A stretch of 64,000 bases of DNA from Bin125 sp026705025 (GTDB taxonomy: Bacteria > Chloroflexota > Dehalococcoidia > Bin125), in assembly GCA_026705025.1 (NCBI GenBank), contig JAPPBN010000046.1, positions 124,001 to 188,000 of the forward strand, written 5' to 3'. The translations under genes and the position numbers were made by a program. The notes beneath the pieces are model-generated. The model made no database searches and had not been told where the DNA came from. It saw only the letters and a program-made list of their open reading frames with translations. Shown in pieces: positions 8,532 to 16,286 of the stretch. Position 1 is the first letter of the stretch; each line of letters begins with the position of its first letter.

Positions 8532-11351
8532 TTGACATCCGAACGTAACGGCGAACGCAGCCGGCGGCTGAGCCTGGCCACGCGCCTCGCGATCAGATCG
8601 CGGCGGCGCAAGCGCGGCGAACGCGTCGAGCCGGTTCGGATGAGAGGCTGGATGATCGCCCTGGTGATCGTGCTTGGCGTGCCGTTGGTCATGCTCGGCG
8701 CTGCAGCGGGCACGGCCTATCTGATCTATTCGGACTTCGCCAACGATCTGGCTCCGCCCGACGAAATCGAGGAAACGCAGCAACTGCTGGGCAGCAGCCG
8801 CATCTTCGATCGCAACGGCGAGGACGGCGTGCTGCTGTTTGAGTACGCGCGTCCTTCGGACGGTCTGCGCGCGCCGGTTCGGCTGCACCGAGTTTCGCAA
8901 CACCTGATCGACGCGACAGTGGCGACAGAAGACGCCACGTTCTGGACGAACGAGGGAATCAACTTCCGCGGTCTGCTGCGCGCGGCCTGGGAGAACTTCG
9001 GCGTCGGCAGTTCGGACTTCCTCGGCGGTTCGGGCGGCTCCTCGATCACACAACAACTGGTCAAGAACGTACTGATTCCGCCTGAGGAGCGAACCGGTCG
9101 CACGCTCAACCGTGTCCGCGGGAAACTGAAGGAAACGATCCTCGCCATTGAGTTGACCAACGAGTACGGCAAGGAGCAGATTCTCGAGTGGTATCTGAAC
9201 TCGATTTTCTATGGCAATTTCTCTTACGGGATCGGAGCTGCCAGCCAGCGTTACTTCGGCAAGTCGCCGGCCCAGCTGACGCTGGCCGAGTCTGCGATGC
9301 TGGCCGGCCTGCCGCAGGCGCCATCGCTCTACAACCCGCTGGAGAACTTTGACGGAGCGAAGCAGCGACAGGGCGACGTGCTGGAGTTGATGGTGCGGCA
9401 CGGGTTCATCACTCGCGCCCAGGCCGATACCGCCTGGCGCGAAGAGTTGGAGTTCGACTCGGCCGAGTTCGACATCGAGGCGCCGCACTACGTGATTTAT
9501 GTAAGAGAGCAGGTTGAGCGCCTGTGCCGGCTGGAGCGGTTCGTGCCGCCCTCAGGTACGGGCGGTTGCGAGAACTTGATGAACAACGGCGGTTTGAGGA
9601 TTACGACCTCGCTCGACTTTGGCCTCCAGGCCCGAGCCGAAGCCGAAGTGCGCTCGGCGATCGACGATTTCGAAGCGTCGACCGGTGCACATAACGGCGC
9701 ACTGGTGGCAATCGATCCGTCGACCGGACAAATCCTTGCCATGGTCGGCAGCCGAGACTTCTTTGACGAGACGATTGACGGTCAGGTCAACCTGGCGACG
9801 GCGACGCACTCACCGGGATCCGCACTGAAGCCGCTGACCTACCTGGCTGCGTTCCAGCTCGATCCACGCACATGGCACCCGGCAACGGTGCTCTGGGACG
9901 TGCCGACCACGTACGTCGAAGCGGACGGCACGGAATTCAAGCCGGTCAACTTCGACGGCGTGTTTCGGGGACCGGTGACTGTGCGCAGCGCCCTGGCCAA
10001 CTCGATGAATGTACCGGCGTTCAAGGTGGCCGAACGACTGGGAAGCGCGGCCCTGCTGGACACGCTGCATCGGCTGGGGATCACCACGATGCACGACCCC
10101 GGCGACTACGGACCCTCGATCACCCTCGGTGGCGGCGAGGTGACGTTGCTCGATTTGACCTATGCCTACGCGACGCTGGCCAATCTCGGCGAGATGAAGG
10201 GCCAACTCACAGTCCAGGCACTCCCGGACGGATTCCGCCAACTCGATCCGGTCGCCGTGCTGGAGATCCGCGATGTTGAAGGACGGCTGTTGTATGAGTG
10301 GTCGGCGTCGGGAGAGCCGGAAGTCCGCTCCGCCGCACGTCCCGGGCAGGTCTATCAGATCACTGACATCCTCTCGGACAACAACGCCCGCTCCCTGCTG
10401 TACGGGACGAGCAGCCCGCTCGTGTTGGATCGTCCGGCTGCAGCCAAGACAGGAACGGCCGGTGATCCGGGTCAGGACGACGTGCGCCGCGACTACTGGA
10501 CGATGGGCTACACGCCGCAGCTGGCCGTCGGCGTCTGGATCGGCAACGCCGACGAGTCGGCGATGACCGGTGGCTCGTCGGTGCAGACGGCAGGATTGAT
10601 CTGGAACCGATTCATGCGCTCAGCGCACGAGGGCGTGACAGCCGAGGCGTTTACAGAACCTGACGGGATTCATCGGTCCCTGGTGTACGCGCCCGCGGTG
10701 AACTTGCATGCGGCGGTGCAACCCGATTCGAGTCTGCACAACCCTTGTTCCTCTCCGCGAGAGGAATTGTTCGTGTCGGCCCGCGTCGCGCCACCGCTCG
10801 ACAACTTCATCTGCTACGAGGTTGAAGTTGATCGACGAACATTGCAGCGGGCAACCGTCGACACGCCTGAGGACTATCTGCAGCAGGGCGTCTGGTTGGA
10901 ACCACCCGCAGTGTCGCGACGCGGGGCGACGGCGCTTGATCCCATTGCAGTCGAGTGGCTGCGTCGGAACCGCGTCGCCTATCTCCAGCCGGGGACGGTT
11001 GATGACGCGGATGCGCCGGTGAGGTTCGATACGCCTGGCGACGCCGCGATCATCGATCGCGGCGAGATTCTGATCACCGGGCGGGCACACAGCTCGGAGT
11101 TGACCGGTTGGACGCTGACTGCGCGCCGGTTGGGTAGTGAAGATGTTCTCACCATCGCGACCGGCTCGCAGGGTGTCGACGGCGGCGTCCTGGCACGTTG
11201 GGACAGCAGCGACATCGTCGGCGGCGTCTATGAGCTGAGCCTGGAGTTGATGGACGCGTACCTGGGGTCGATCAGTGAGACGATCATGATTGCCCTGCCT
11301 GAGCAGCCGAGTGTGTCCGGACTGGAGTCCGAGACGGCTGAATCGGAGTGA
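8532..11351 (+). CDS. Class A penicillin-binding protein (transglycosylase/transpeptidase)
   Basis: 939 residues from a TTG start; GAGACGGAG lies about 12 bases upstream. A basic cytosolic tail (RSRRRKRGER) precedes one transmembrane helix (about 40-62). The glycosyltransferase-51 domain has the catalytic Glu in ATEDATFW (Glu133) and GGSSITQQLVKN (169-179). The transpeptidase domain has SALK (Ser430-Lys433), SMN (491-493) and KTGT (639-642). The last 170 residues, after about 770, look like an Ig-like C-terminal module as in PBP1C-type proteins. It polymerises and crosslinks peptidoglycan on the outer face of the membrane, so the host has a murein wall. An ATG at codon 37 is an alternative start. 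Confidence 0.92.
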   Translation: MTSERNGERSRRLSLATRLAIRSRRRKRGERVEPVRMRGWMIALVIVLGVPLVMLGAAAGTAYLIYSDFANDLAPPDEIEETQQLLGSSRIFDRNGEDGVLLFEYARPSDGLRAPVRLHRVSQHLIDATVATEDATFWTNEGINFRGLLRAAWENFGVGSSDFLGGSGGSSITQQLVKNVLIPPEERTGRTLNRVRGKLKETILAIELTNEYGKEQILEWYLNSIFYGNFSYGIGAASQRYFGKSPAQLTLAESAMLAGLPQAPSLYNPLENFDGAKQRQGDVLELMVRHGFITRAQADTAWREELEFDSAEFDIEAPHYVIYVREQVERLCRLERFVPPSGTGGCENLMNNGGLRITTSLDFGLQARAEAEVRSAIDDFEASTGAHNGALVAIDPSTGQILAMVGSRDFFDETIDGQVNLATATHSPGSALKPLTYLAAFQLDPRTWHPATVLWDVPTTYVEADGTEFKPVNFDGVFRGPVTVRSALANSMNVPAFKVAERLGSAALLDTLHRLGITTMHDPGDYGPSITLGGGEVTLLDLTYAYATLANLGEMKGQLTVQALPDGFRQLDPVAVLEIRDVEGRLLYEWSASGEPEVRSAARPGQVYQITDILSDNNARSLLYGTSSPLVLDRPAAAKTGTAGDPGQDDVRRDYWTMGYTPQLAVGVWIGNADESAMTGGSSVQTAGLIWNRFMRSAHEGVTAEAFTEPDGIHRSLVYAPAVNLHAAVQPDSSLHNPCSSPREELFVSARVAPPLDNFICYEVEVDRRTLQRATVDTPEDYLQQGVWLEPPAVSRRGATALDPIAVEWLRRNRVAYLQPGTVDDADAPVRFDTPGDAAIIDRGEILITGRAHSSELTGWTLTARRLGSEDVLTIATGSQGVDGGVLARWDSSDIVGGVYELSLELMDAYLGSISETIMIALPEQPSVSGLESETAESE

Positions 11352-11357
11352 GCCGCG

Positions 11358-12506
11358 CTACCGGGGGAGCAGAGCATCCGCCTCTTCGGGAGAACCGACC
11401 CCGCGCACTGCTTGAAGAAACTCGGACAGCGACTCATGGTCAGCGCGAAACTGGATCAATCGTGGGCCCCAGGGACTGGCCGACGACGGGCTGGCGCCGT
11501 AACCGCCGCGAAACGCGAGAAATGCCTGGTTAATCCGGCGGAATGGTCGATCCAGGTCGATCAGCCGTAGTCGCGTCGATTCCATCAGACGCTCCGCCTC
11601 TTCAATCTGACCATCGGCCAGCAACGCGTCCACGTCGATTCGAAGTTGGCGCAGCAGCGGATCAGTGGCAGCGCGAATCTCAGTGCGGAGTTGCACTCGG
11701 TCGTCAATGTCTGGAGGTTCAAACGCTGACAACCCTGCGGCAATCTCGCCCAACTCGTCGCCGACGATATCTGCGACGGTCTCATTGATCGTGCGCATGT
11801 CGGATCCCCGGCCGTAGGCCAGCCCAAGCGGGTAGAAGCCGAGGTAGTGATGGGTCCACTCATGGGCCATGATCCGCAGTGTGCTGAGATAGTCGCGTGA
11901 CGAGACGACCGAAGCCGGATACAGCGCGACGCCGCCGATCGGTCCGACCCACGCGGACCAGCGTCCGTCTGCTTCGACTGCCGCTTCGATTCGTTCGTAG
12001 TCGTCGCGCTCGACATCCGATGTAAGCAGCACCGAACGGACCATTCGGACCTCGTCCCTCAGGGAGACAGCGACCACGTGCAACCGCTCACTCAAGTCAA
12101 CATCGACCGGCGGCCAGACAACTCTGACCCGCCCGAAGAGGGGCAGCGGAGTATCCAATCCCAGGTCCGATGCCGCATTGCTGAGCTGCCGTTCCAGCAG
12201 CAGTTCCGCCTTCTTTCGGTCTTCCTCGTGCCCCTGCTCGAACCAGCGCTGGAGCGTCGCTTGCTCGTCCAGATCCGGTTGATCAAGCCAGCCGGCCACA
12301 TTGGTCAGCCAGCGGTTGGGCAGGTGAGTGACCTCGTACTTGAAGAACGAGAAGCGATGGGTCTCGGTCGCCCGTTCCACGATGTCGTCGAGGCCGGTTG
12401 AGGACTGGGCTCTCAACGTGGTCGAGACGAACAGCGCACAGAGAACGGTCATGCCGATGGCAACCGATGCCAGCGAAACGGTCAGCGCGAGACGACGCCG
12501 CATCAT
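11358..12506 (-). CDS. Membrane-anchored HExxH (gluzincin-like) metallopeptidase-like protein
   Basis: 382 residues. Residues about 5-33 form one hydrophobic segment (signal anchor), so the bulk is outside the membrane. HEWTHHYL (His215-Glu216-x-x-His219) is a zinc-peptidase HExxH motif. NETVADIVGDELG follows 22 residues later, and its Glu242 is well placed as the third zinc ligand of a gluzincin. I do not recognise a named family and the rest of the protein is unfamiliar. It converges on the penicillin-binding protein gene with only six bases between stops and is divergent from the RDD gene with a 28-base gap, so both of those starts must be leaderless or share a very compact promoter. Confidence 0.7.
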   Translation of the reverse strand: MMRRRLALTVSLASVAIGMTVLCALFVSTTLRAQSSTGLDDIVERATETHRFSFFKYEVTHLPNRWLTNVAGWLDQPDLDEQATLQRWFEQGHEEDRKKAELLLERQLSNAASDLGLDTPLPLFGRVRVVWPPVDVDLSERLHVVAVSLRDEVRMVRSVLLTSDVERDDYERIEAAVEADGRWSAWVGPIGGVALYPASVVSSRDYLSTLRIMAHEWTHHYLGFYPLGLAYGRGSDMRTINETVADIVGDELGEIAAGLSAFEPPDIDDRVQLRTEIRAATDPLLRQLRIDVDALLADGQIEEAERLMESTRLRLIDLDRPFRRINQAFLAFRGGYGASPSSASPWGPRLIQFRADHESLSEFLQAVRGVGSPEEADALLPR

Positions 12507-12534
12507 GCATTCGATGCTACGCTCAACCGCGTTG

Positions 12535-12981
12535 ATGACCCGTTCAGAGTCCGAATCTCTCTACATCCCCATCGTCCGCCGTGAAGTCCGTGTGGTCGCT
12601 GCAGCGATCGACTTCGTTGTGATTGGCCTGTTCAGCGCGTTGTGCGCTGCGGCCGCACTGACGGCCATGTTGCTGCAAATCGATCCGCTGGAGCGTGACC
12701 CAACGGCAGGTGAGTGGGGAGTTGGCTATGCCATCGCCCTCTGTTGGTTCATGCTCTCGTCGTTGTATGCAGGTCTGGGGGCACGCACGCTCGGAGCTCG
12801 GGCACTCGGCCTCAGGGAACTACGCGGCGGCAGGCGGACGTTTGTGGTTCGCGGGCTCATCTGGTGGCCTTCGGTGCTATTGCTGGGGATTGGATTGTGG
12901 TGGCCATGGATCGATCCGCAGGGACGCAGCCTGCCCGACATGATGTCCGGCTCACTGCTGATCGAGACTCGGCCGAGGTGA
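12535..12981 (+). CDS. RDD-family membrane protein
   Basis: 148 residues from the ATG at 12535. It shows the RDD pattern: Arg and Asp in REVRVVAAAIDFVVIGLF, then ARTLGARALGLRELRGG, and a final Asp in RSLPDMMSGSLLIETR, with three hydrophobic segments. RDD proteins are small membrane proteins proposed to act in transport or membrane homeostasis; the function is not settled. Earlier in-frame starts would overlap the divergent peptidase gene. Its stop overlaps the next gene's GTG by four bases (GTGA), which implies translational coupling. Confidence 0.8.
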   Translation: MTRSESESLYIPIVRREVRVVAAAIDFVVIGLFSALCAAAALTAMLLQIDPLERDPTAGEWGVGYAIALCWFMLSSLYAGLGARTLGARALGLRELRGGRRTFVVRGLIWWPSVLLLGIGLWWPWIDPQGRSLPDMMSGSLLIETRPR

Positions 12982-13820
12982 ACAGGCGCCCGACGCTGTA
13001 CCGGCCGGTGGTGGATCGGGAGCCTGGATGGCGGCGGCCCGTGCTGGTCCTCACCCTGCTCTTGACCGCGCTGACGACGGCCGTCGCAATCGTGTTCATG
13101 TCCGCCACTCAGCTGACGGAACGGAACATGGCTCAGCGCTTCCTCGCCCGCGCGCTGCACTCTCTGCTCGAGATCGATCAGTTTGTGCTCCATGCCTGGC
13201 CGGAACTGGAGGCAGCGGCGGCGGATGGAAGTCCGATTCTGCTGGAAGACTTCCCGGTTGCACTCCAACTCGATCGCGCCGGACTGGCGGAGGGACCAAT
13301 CGCAGTATCCGAGGCAATCGCGGCCGCAACCGCCTCGCTGGTGTACGACGCCGGACTCGATGTGCTGTCGGAATCGCCACGAGCCTTCCGGATCCTGTCG
13401 CGGGGCGCCTTGTTTGACGGCTCCGTTGGCCGGCTGACGGGCGGCGGTCACGAGTTGGCCAGCATCGGGTTCATCGTCAGTGGGACGCTCGCCGTGCTAC
13501 TGGTCCTCGCCACCGCAGCCCAGGTCCGAGGCCTCTACCGGATCGGCGCGCCGGCCCTCGCGATCGGACTGGGGGCGGCGCTGGTCTGGATCGTCGCGGC
13601 TGTGGCGCGGTCCGCATTCGAAGGGCAAGCGGAGACGAGTGCGGATCCATTCGCTGCAGATCTCGGATTGATCGCCGCCGACGCAGTTTCCGTGCTGGTG
13701 CGCAACGGGGCCATTGTGACGGTGACAGCCGGTGTTGTCGGCGTGTTGAGTCTGGCCGCGGGAGGGTTGTTGCGAGCCCTCGAACGCGCGAATATCGCTC
13801 AGTCGGCGCGGAATCGGTAG
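12978..13820 (+). CDS. Hypothetical multi-pass membrane protein coupled to the RDD protein
   Basis: 280 residues from a GTG that overlaps the RDD stop. I do not recognise a family. One hydrophobic segment lies near residues 20-42 (VLVLTLLLTALTTAVAIVF). Then comes a roughly 115-residue soluble part that starts ATQLTERNMAQRFLARAL and contains two stretches rich in Ala and Glu. Three further hydrophobic segments lie at about 163-185, 193-212 and 243-262. The topology suggests a large outside loop held between TM1 and TM2. Coupling to the RDD gene suggests the two products work together at the membrane. Confidence 0.65.
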   Translation: MNRRPTLYRPVVDREPGWRRPVLVLTLLLTALTTAVAIVFMSATQLTERNMAQRFLARALHSLLEIDQFVLHAWPELEAAAADGSPILLEDFPVALQLDRAGLAEGPIAVSEAIAAATASLVYDAGLDVLSESPRAFRILSRGALFDGSVGRLTGGGHELASIGFIVSGTLAVLLVLATAAQVRGLYRIGAPALAIGLGAALVWIVAAVARSAFEGQAETSADPFAADLGLIAADAVSVLVRNGAIVTVTAGVVGVLSLAAGGLLRALERANIAQSARNR

Positions 13821-13905
13821 CTGCCCACTTGATTCCGTCGTCGCGAGCACGGCGTGTACGATGCAAGAAAGTGATTCGGGTATGCCTGACGCAGATCCGA
13901 GCGCC

Positions 13906-13980
13906 GCGGGAGTAGCTCAGTGGTAGAGCATCTGCTTCCCAAGCAGAGGGTCGCGGGTTCGAATCCCGTCTCCCGCTCCA
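13906..13980 (+). tRNA. tRNA-Gly (anticodon CCC), CCA end encoded
   Basis: A 75-base cloverleaf. The acceptor strands GCGGGAG and CTCCCGC pair perfectly and are followed by T and an encoded CCA. D-arm GCTC-AGTGGTAGA-GC, anticodon stem TCTGC/GCAGA, loop TTCCCAA with CCC at 13938-13940, and T-arm GCGGG-TTCGAAT-CCCGT are all intact. It reads GGG codons for glycine. It stands between the RDD operon and the acyl-CoA dehydrogenase gene. Confidence 0.97.
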
Positions 13981-14034
13981 GCAAGTCAGGTGGTCCGAAC
14001 AAGTCCCGATCGACGGGATAGCGAGGTAGACACG

Positions 14035-15216
14035 ATGGAACTGAGATTCTCCGAAGCCGAGGAAACCCTGCGCGGCGAAGTCCGCCAATTCCTGCTCGAC
14101 AACATCCCCGAGCCCACCTCGAGTGACGGTCCCGGCGGCGCCCGCGAGAACGACGAAGACTTCGAGAACGCCGTCGAGTTCAACCGCAAGCTCGGCGACC
14201 GCGGCTGGATCGCTCCGGCCTGGCCGAAGGAATACGGCGGTCTGGGCGCATCGATCTACGAGCAGATCGTGTTCAACGAAGAGTTTGGCTACCACGGCGC
14301 GCCGGACACCGGCACGCGCGGCTTCGGCGTTGGCATGATTGGCCCGACCCTGATCATCCACGGCTCCGACGAGCAAAAGGCCGAGTACCTGCCCAAGATC
14401 ACCTCCGGCGAGCACATCTGGTGCCAGGGATACTCAGAGCCCGGTTCCGGCTCCGACCTCGCCTCGTTGCAGACCCGCGCCGTCCGCGACGGTGACGACT
14501 ACATCATCAATGGCCAGAAGATCTGGACTTCTGGCGGTCACCGCGCCAACCAGATGTTCTGTCTCGTCCGCACCGATCCCGACGCGCCCAAGCACCGCGG
14601 CATCTCCTTCCTCTTGATCGACGACATCAAGAACACCCCGGGCCTCTCGGTCCGACCGCTGATCAATATGGCCGGACGCCACCACTTCAACGAGGTCTTC
14701 TTCGAGGACGTCCGCGTCCCCGCCAAGAATCGCATCGGCGAGGAGAACCGTGGCTGGTACGTCGGCATGACCCTGCTCGACTTCGAGCGCTCCGGCATCG
14801 GCACCACGGCCGGCCAGCGCAAGACGCTTGAGGGCATGACAGAGGAGTTGCAGAACGGCTCTGCCGAGGACCGCGAACGCTACCGGCTCGGCCTCTCCGA
14901 CCTGGTGGTCAGCAACAACGTGGCCAAGTACCTCGGCTACCGCATCGGTCACATCCAGGCGACCGGCAACGTGCCCAACTACGAGGCTTCGGTGATCAAG
15001 ATCTTCCAGTCCGAGCTGGGCCAGAAGATCTACAACTACGGGATCAAGATGTTCGGCCTCAGCGGCCAGCTGATCCCGGAGGAACCGACAGCTCCATGGT
15101 CGGGAGACATGCCCGAGCAGTACCTGCTCGCCGTGCCCAGCACGATCTACTCCGGAACCAACGAGATCCAGCGAAACATCATCGCGACACGCGGTCTGGG
15201 CCTACCGCGGTCGTAG
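14035..15216 (+). CDS. Acyl-CoA dehydrogenase family protein
   Basis: 393 residues from the ATG at 14035, with GCGAGGTAG upstream. Helical N-domain (1-120), beta middle domain with the FAD signature GYSEPGSGSDLASLQT and NGQKIWTSG, and a C-terminal helical domain ending GTNEIQRNIIATRGLGLPR. The enzyme would oxidise an acyl-CoA to the enoyl-CoA in the cytosol. At the position of the medium-chain-type catalytic Glu (YEGT) this protein has IYSGT, with Ser373. The base must therefore lie elsewhere (as in the isovaleryl-CoA type) or the protein may pair with a second subunit. It appears monocistronic and ends at a strong stem-loop. Confidence 0.9.
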   Translation: MELRFSEAEETLRGEVRQFLLDNIPEPTSSDGPGGARENDEDFENAVEFNRKLGDRGWIAPAWPKEYGGLGASIYEQIVFNEEFGYHGAPDTGTRGFGVGMIGPTLIIHGSDEQKAEYLPKITSGEHIWCQGYSEPGSGSDLASLQTRAVRDGDDYIINGQKIWTSGGHRANQMFCLVRTDPDAPKHRGISFLLIDDIKNTPGLSVRPLINMAGRHHFNEVFFEDVRVPAKNRIGEENRGWYVGMTLLDFERSGIGTTAGQRKTLEGMTEELQNGSAEDRERYRLGLSDLVVSNNVAKYLGYRIGHIQATGNVPNYEASVIKIFQSELGQKIYNYGIKMFGLSGQLIPEEPTAPWSGDMPEQYLLAVPSTIYSGTNEIQRNIIATRGLGLPRS

Positions 15217-15242
15217 CTGCTTCGAGTTCCGAGTCAGCCGAT

Positions 15243-15277
15243 ACCGCGGCGCGTCCAGGACGCGCCGCGGTTTGGTT
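15243..15277. terminator. Bidirectional stem-loop terminator between convergent genes
   Basis: A 14-base perfect inverted repeat (arms 15243-15256 and 15258-15271) that effectively folds as a 12-bp GC-rich stem with a five-base loop. It is followed on the plus strand by TTTGGTT. It lies between the stops of the acyl-CoA dehydrogenase gene and the minus-strand SCP2/PhyH-like gene. Confidence 0.75.
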
Positions 15278-16223
15278 AACTCGCGCAGAGTGTCTGGAAG
15301 ACTGGAGGATTCAGCGCTAACGCTTCGTCGCTGATCTCAATACTCATCCGGGCCAGGCCTGACATCGCACTTCCATATGACACCTGCAATCCCTGCGCCG
15401 GAACTGCCACATTTGGCGCTCCCCTAGAGATGTAGATGTTGCCCTTCTCCAGGCCAGCATTCTCATCGTCCATAAGCATCCAAACAGCGGTCAGCGCGTC
15501 GCTGTTCGCTGTACCTCGATTCAGTTCGATCAGCACAGCCCCCTCGCCGAGCGCCTGATCAACCAGCGTCAGCACCCAGGGATGGACGACCATCTCCTCC
15601 CAGTGTCTGCCGACTCCATGATGCTCGATCAGCTCATCAGCCATCGCGTCGGTGAATGCGCTCTTGAGGATGGTGCGACCCTGACTATCCAACTCCTCGA
15701 CGTGTGAACGCAACCCGTAGTGCTCAATCCGGTGATCGACGTCTGGGTTGTTGATCGTGCGACGGGCCATGTGGTCGTGCAGACCGCCGAGGAACGGCAG
15801 CAGTGGCGGATGGGAGGGGAACTGGCCCTTCATCTTGACTGGCTTGTCGCGTGAGAGATGACCGTACTCGCGCTGTGCCCGCGCCTGGATTCCGGCGTCG
15901 CCGTCGTAGATCGTCCAGCCGATTGGCAGGATGGCGTTGTAGTCGCCGTCGATTTCGGTCTCCGCCTCGGTTGCAGGTCCGGGACCGACCTCAATCTGGC
16001 CGCCGGAGATCGTGAACCAGAATCCCGCCACGTTGCCGTCAAAGCCCAGGTGCGGCGGAGCGTTCTGCCAGCGCTCGGTCACAGACCATTCGACGCCGTC
16101 CAGGGCCTCGGGATGCAGGGCCGCTTGCTCTTGCAGGTAGCGGTTCGCCTCCTCGCACCACTCGTTCGATGCGAACTCCACCCATTCGCTGCGAGAGATC
16201 GGCAGCGTTGTCCCGTCCGACAT
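15276..16223 (-). CDS. Putative SCP2-like / PhyH-like two-domain protein
   Basis: 315 residues from the ATG at 16223. Residues 1-145 resemble a sterol-carrier (SCP2-like) lipid-binding domain: WVEFASNEWCEEANRYLQ, a strand-rich middle, then KPVKMKGQFPSHPPLLPFL. Residues about 175-315 resemble a degenerate phytanoyl-CoA dioxygenase (PhyH-like) fold: TILKSAFTDAMADELIEHHG, HPWVLTLVDQALGEG, DALTAVWMLMDDENAG and YISRGAP. I do not see the HxD...H iron ligands, so dioxygenase activity is doubtful. It lies downstream of the DUF3179 lipoprotein gene (63-base gap). Both domain calls rest on pattern recognition and are tentative. Confidence 0.45.
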   Translation of the reverse strand: MSDGTTLPISRSEWVEFASNEWCEEANRYLQEQAALHPEALDGVEWSVTERWQNAPPHLGFDGNVAGFWFTISGGQIEVGPGPATEAETEIDGDYNAILPIGWTIYDGDAGIQARAQREYGHLSRDKPVKMKGQFPSHPPLLPFLGGLHDHMARRTINNPDVDHRIEHYGLRSHVEELDSQGRTILKSAFTDAMADELIEHHGVGRHWEEMVVHPWVLTLVDQALGEGAVLIELNRGTANSDALTAVWMLMDDENAGLEKGNIYISRGAPNVAVPAQGLQVSYGSAMSGLARMSIEISDEALALNPPVFQTLCAS

Positions 16224-16286
16224 CTTGGCCTCCCTCACTGCTCCAGGCCGTTCTCGGCGAAGATAGCGAACGGAGAGGAGCCGGAA

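Noticed and set aside
13477..14415. A 312-codon minus-strand frame across tRNA-Gly and the acyl-CoA dehydrogenase start
   Set aside because: It crosses a complete tRNA gene and opposes two real genes.
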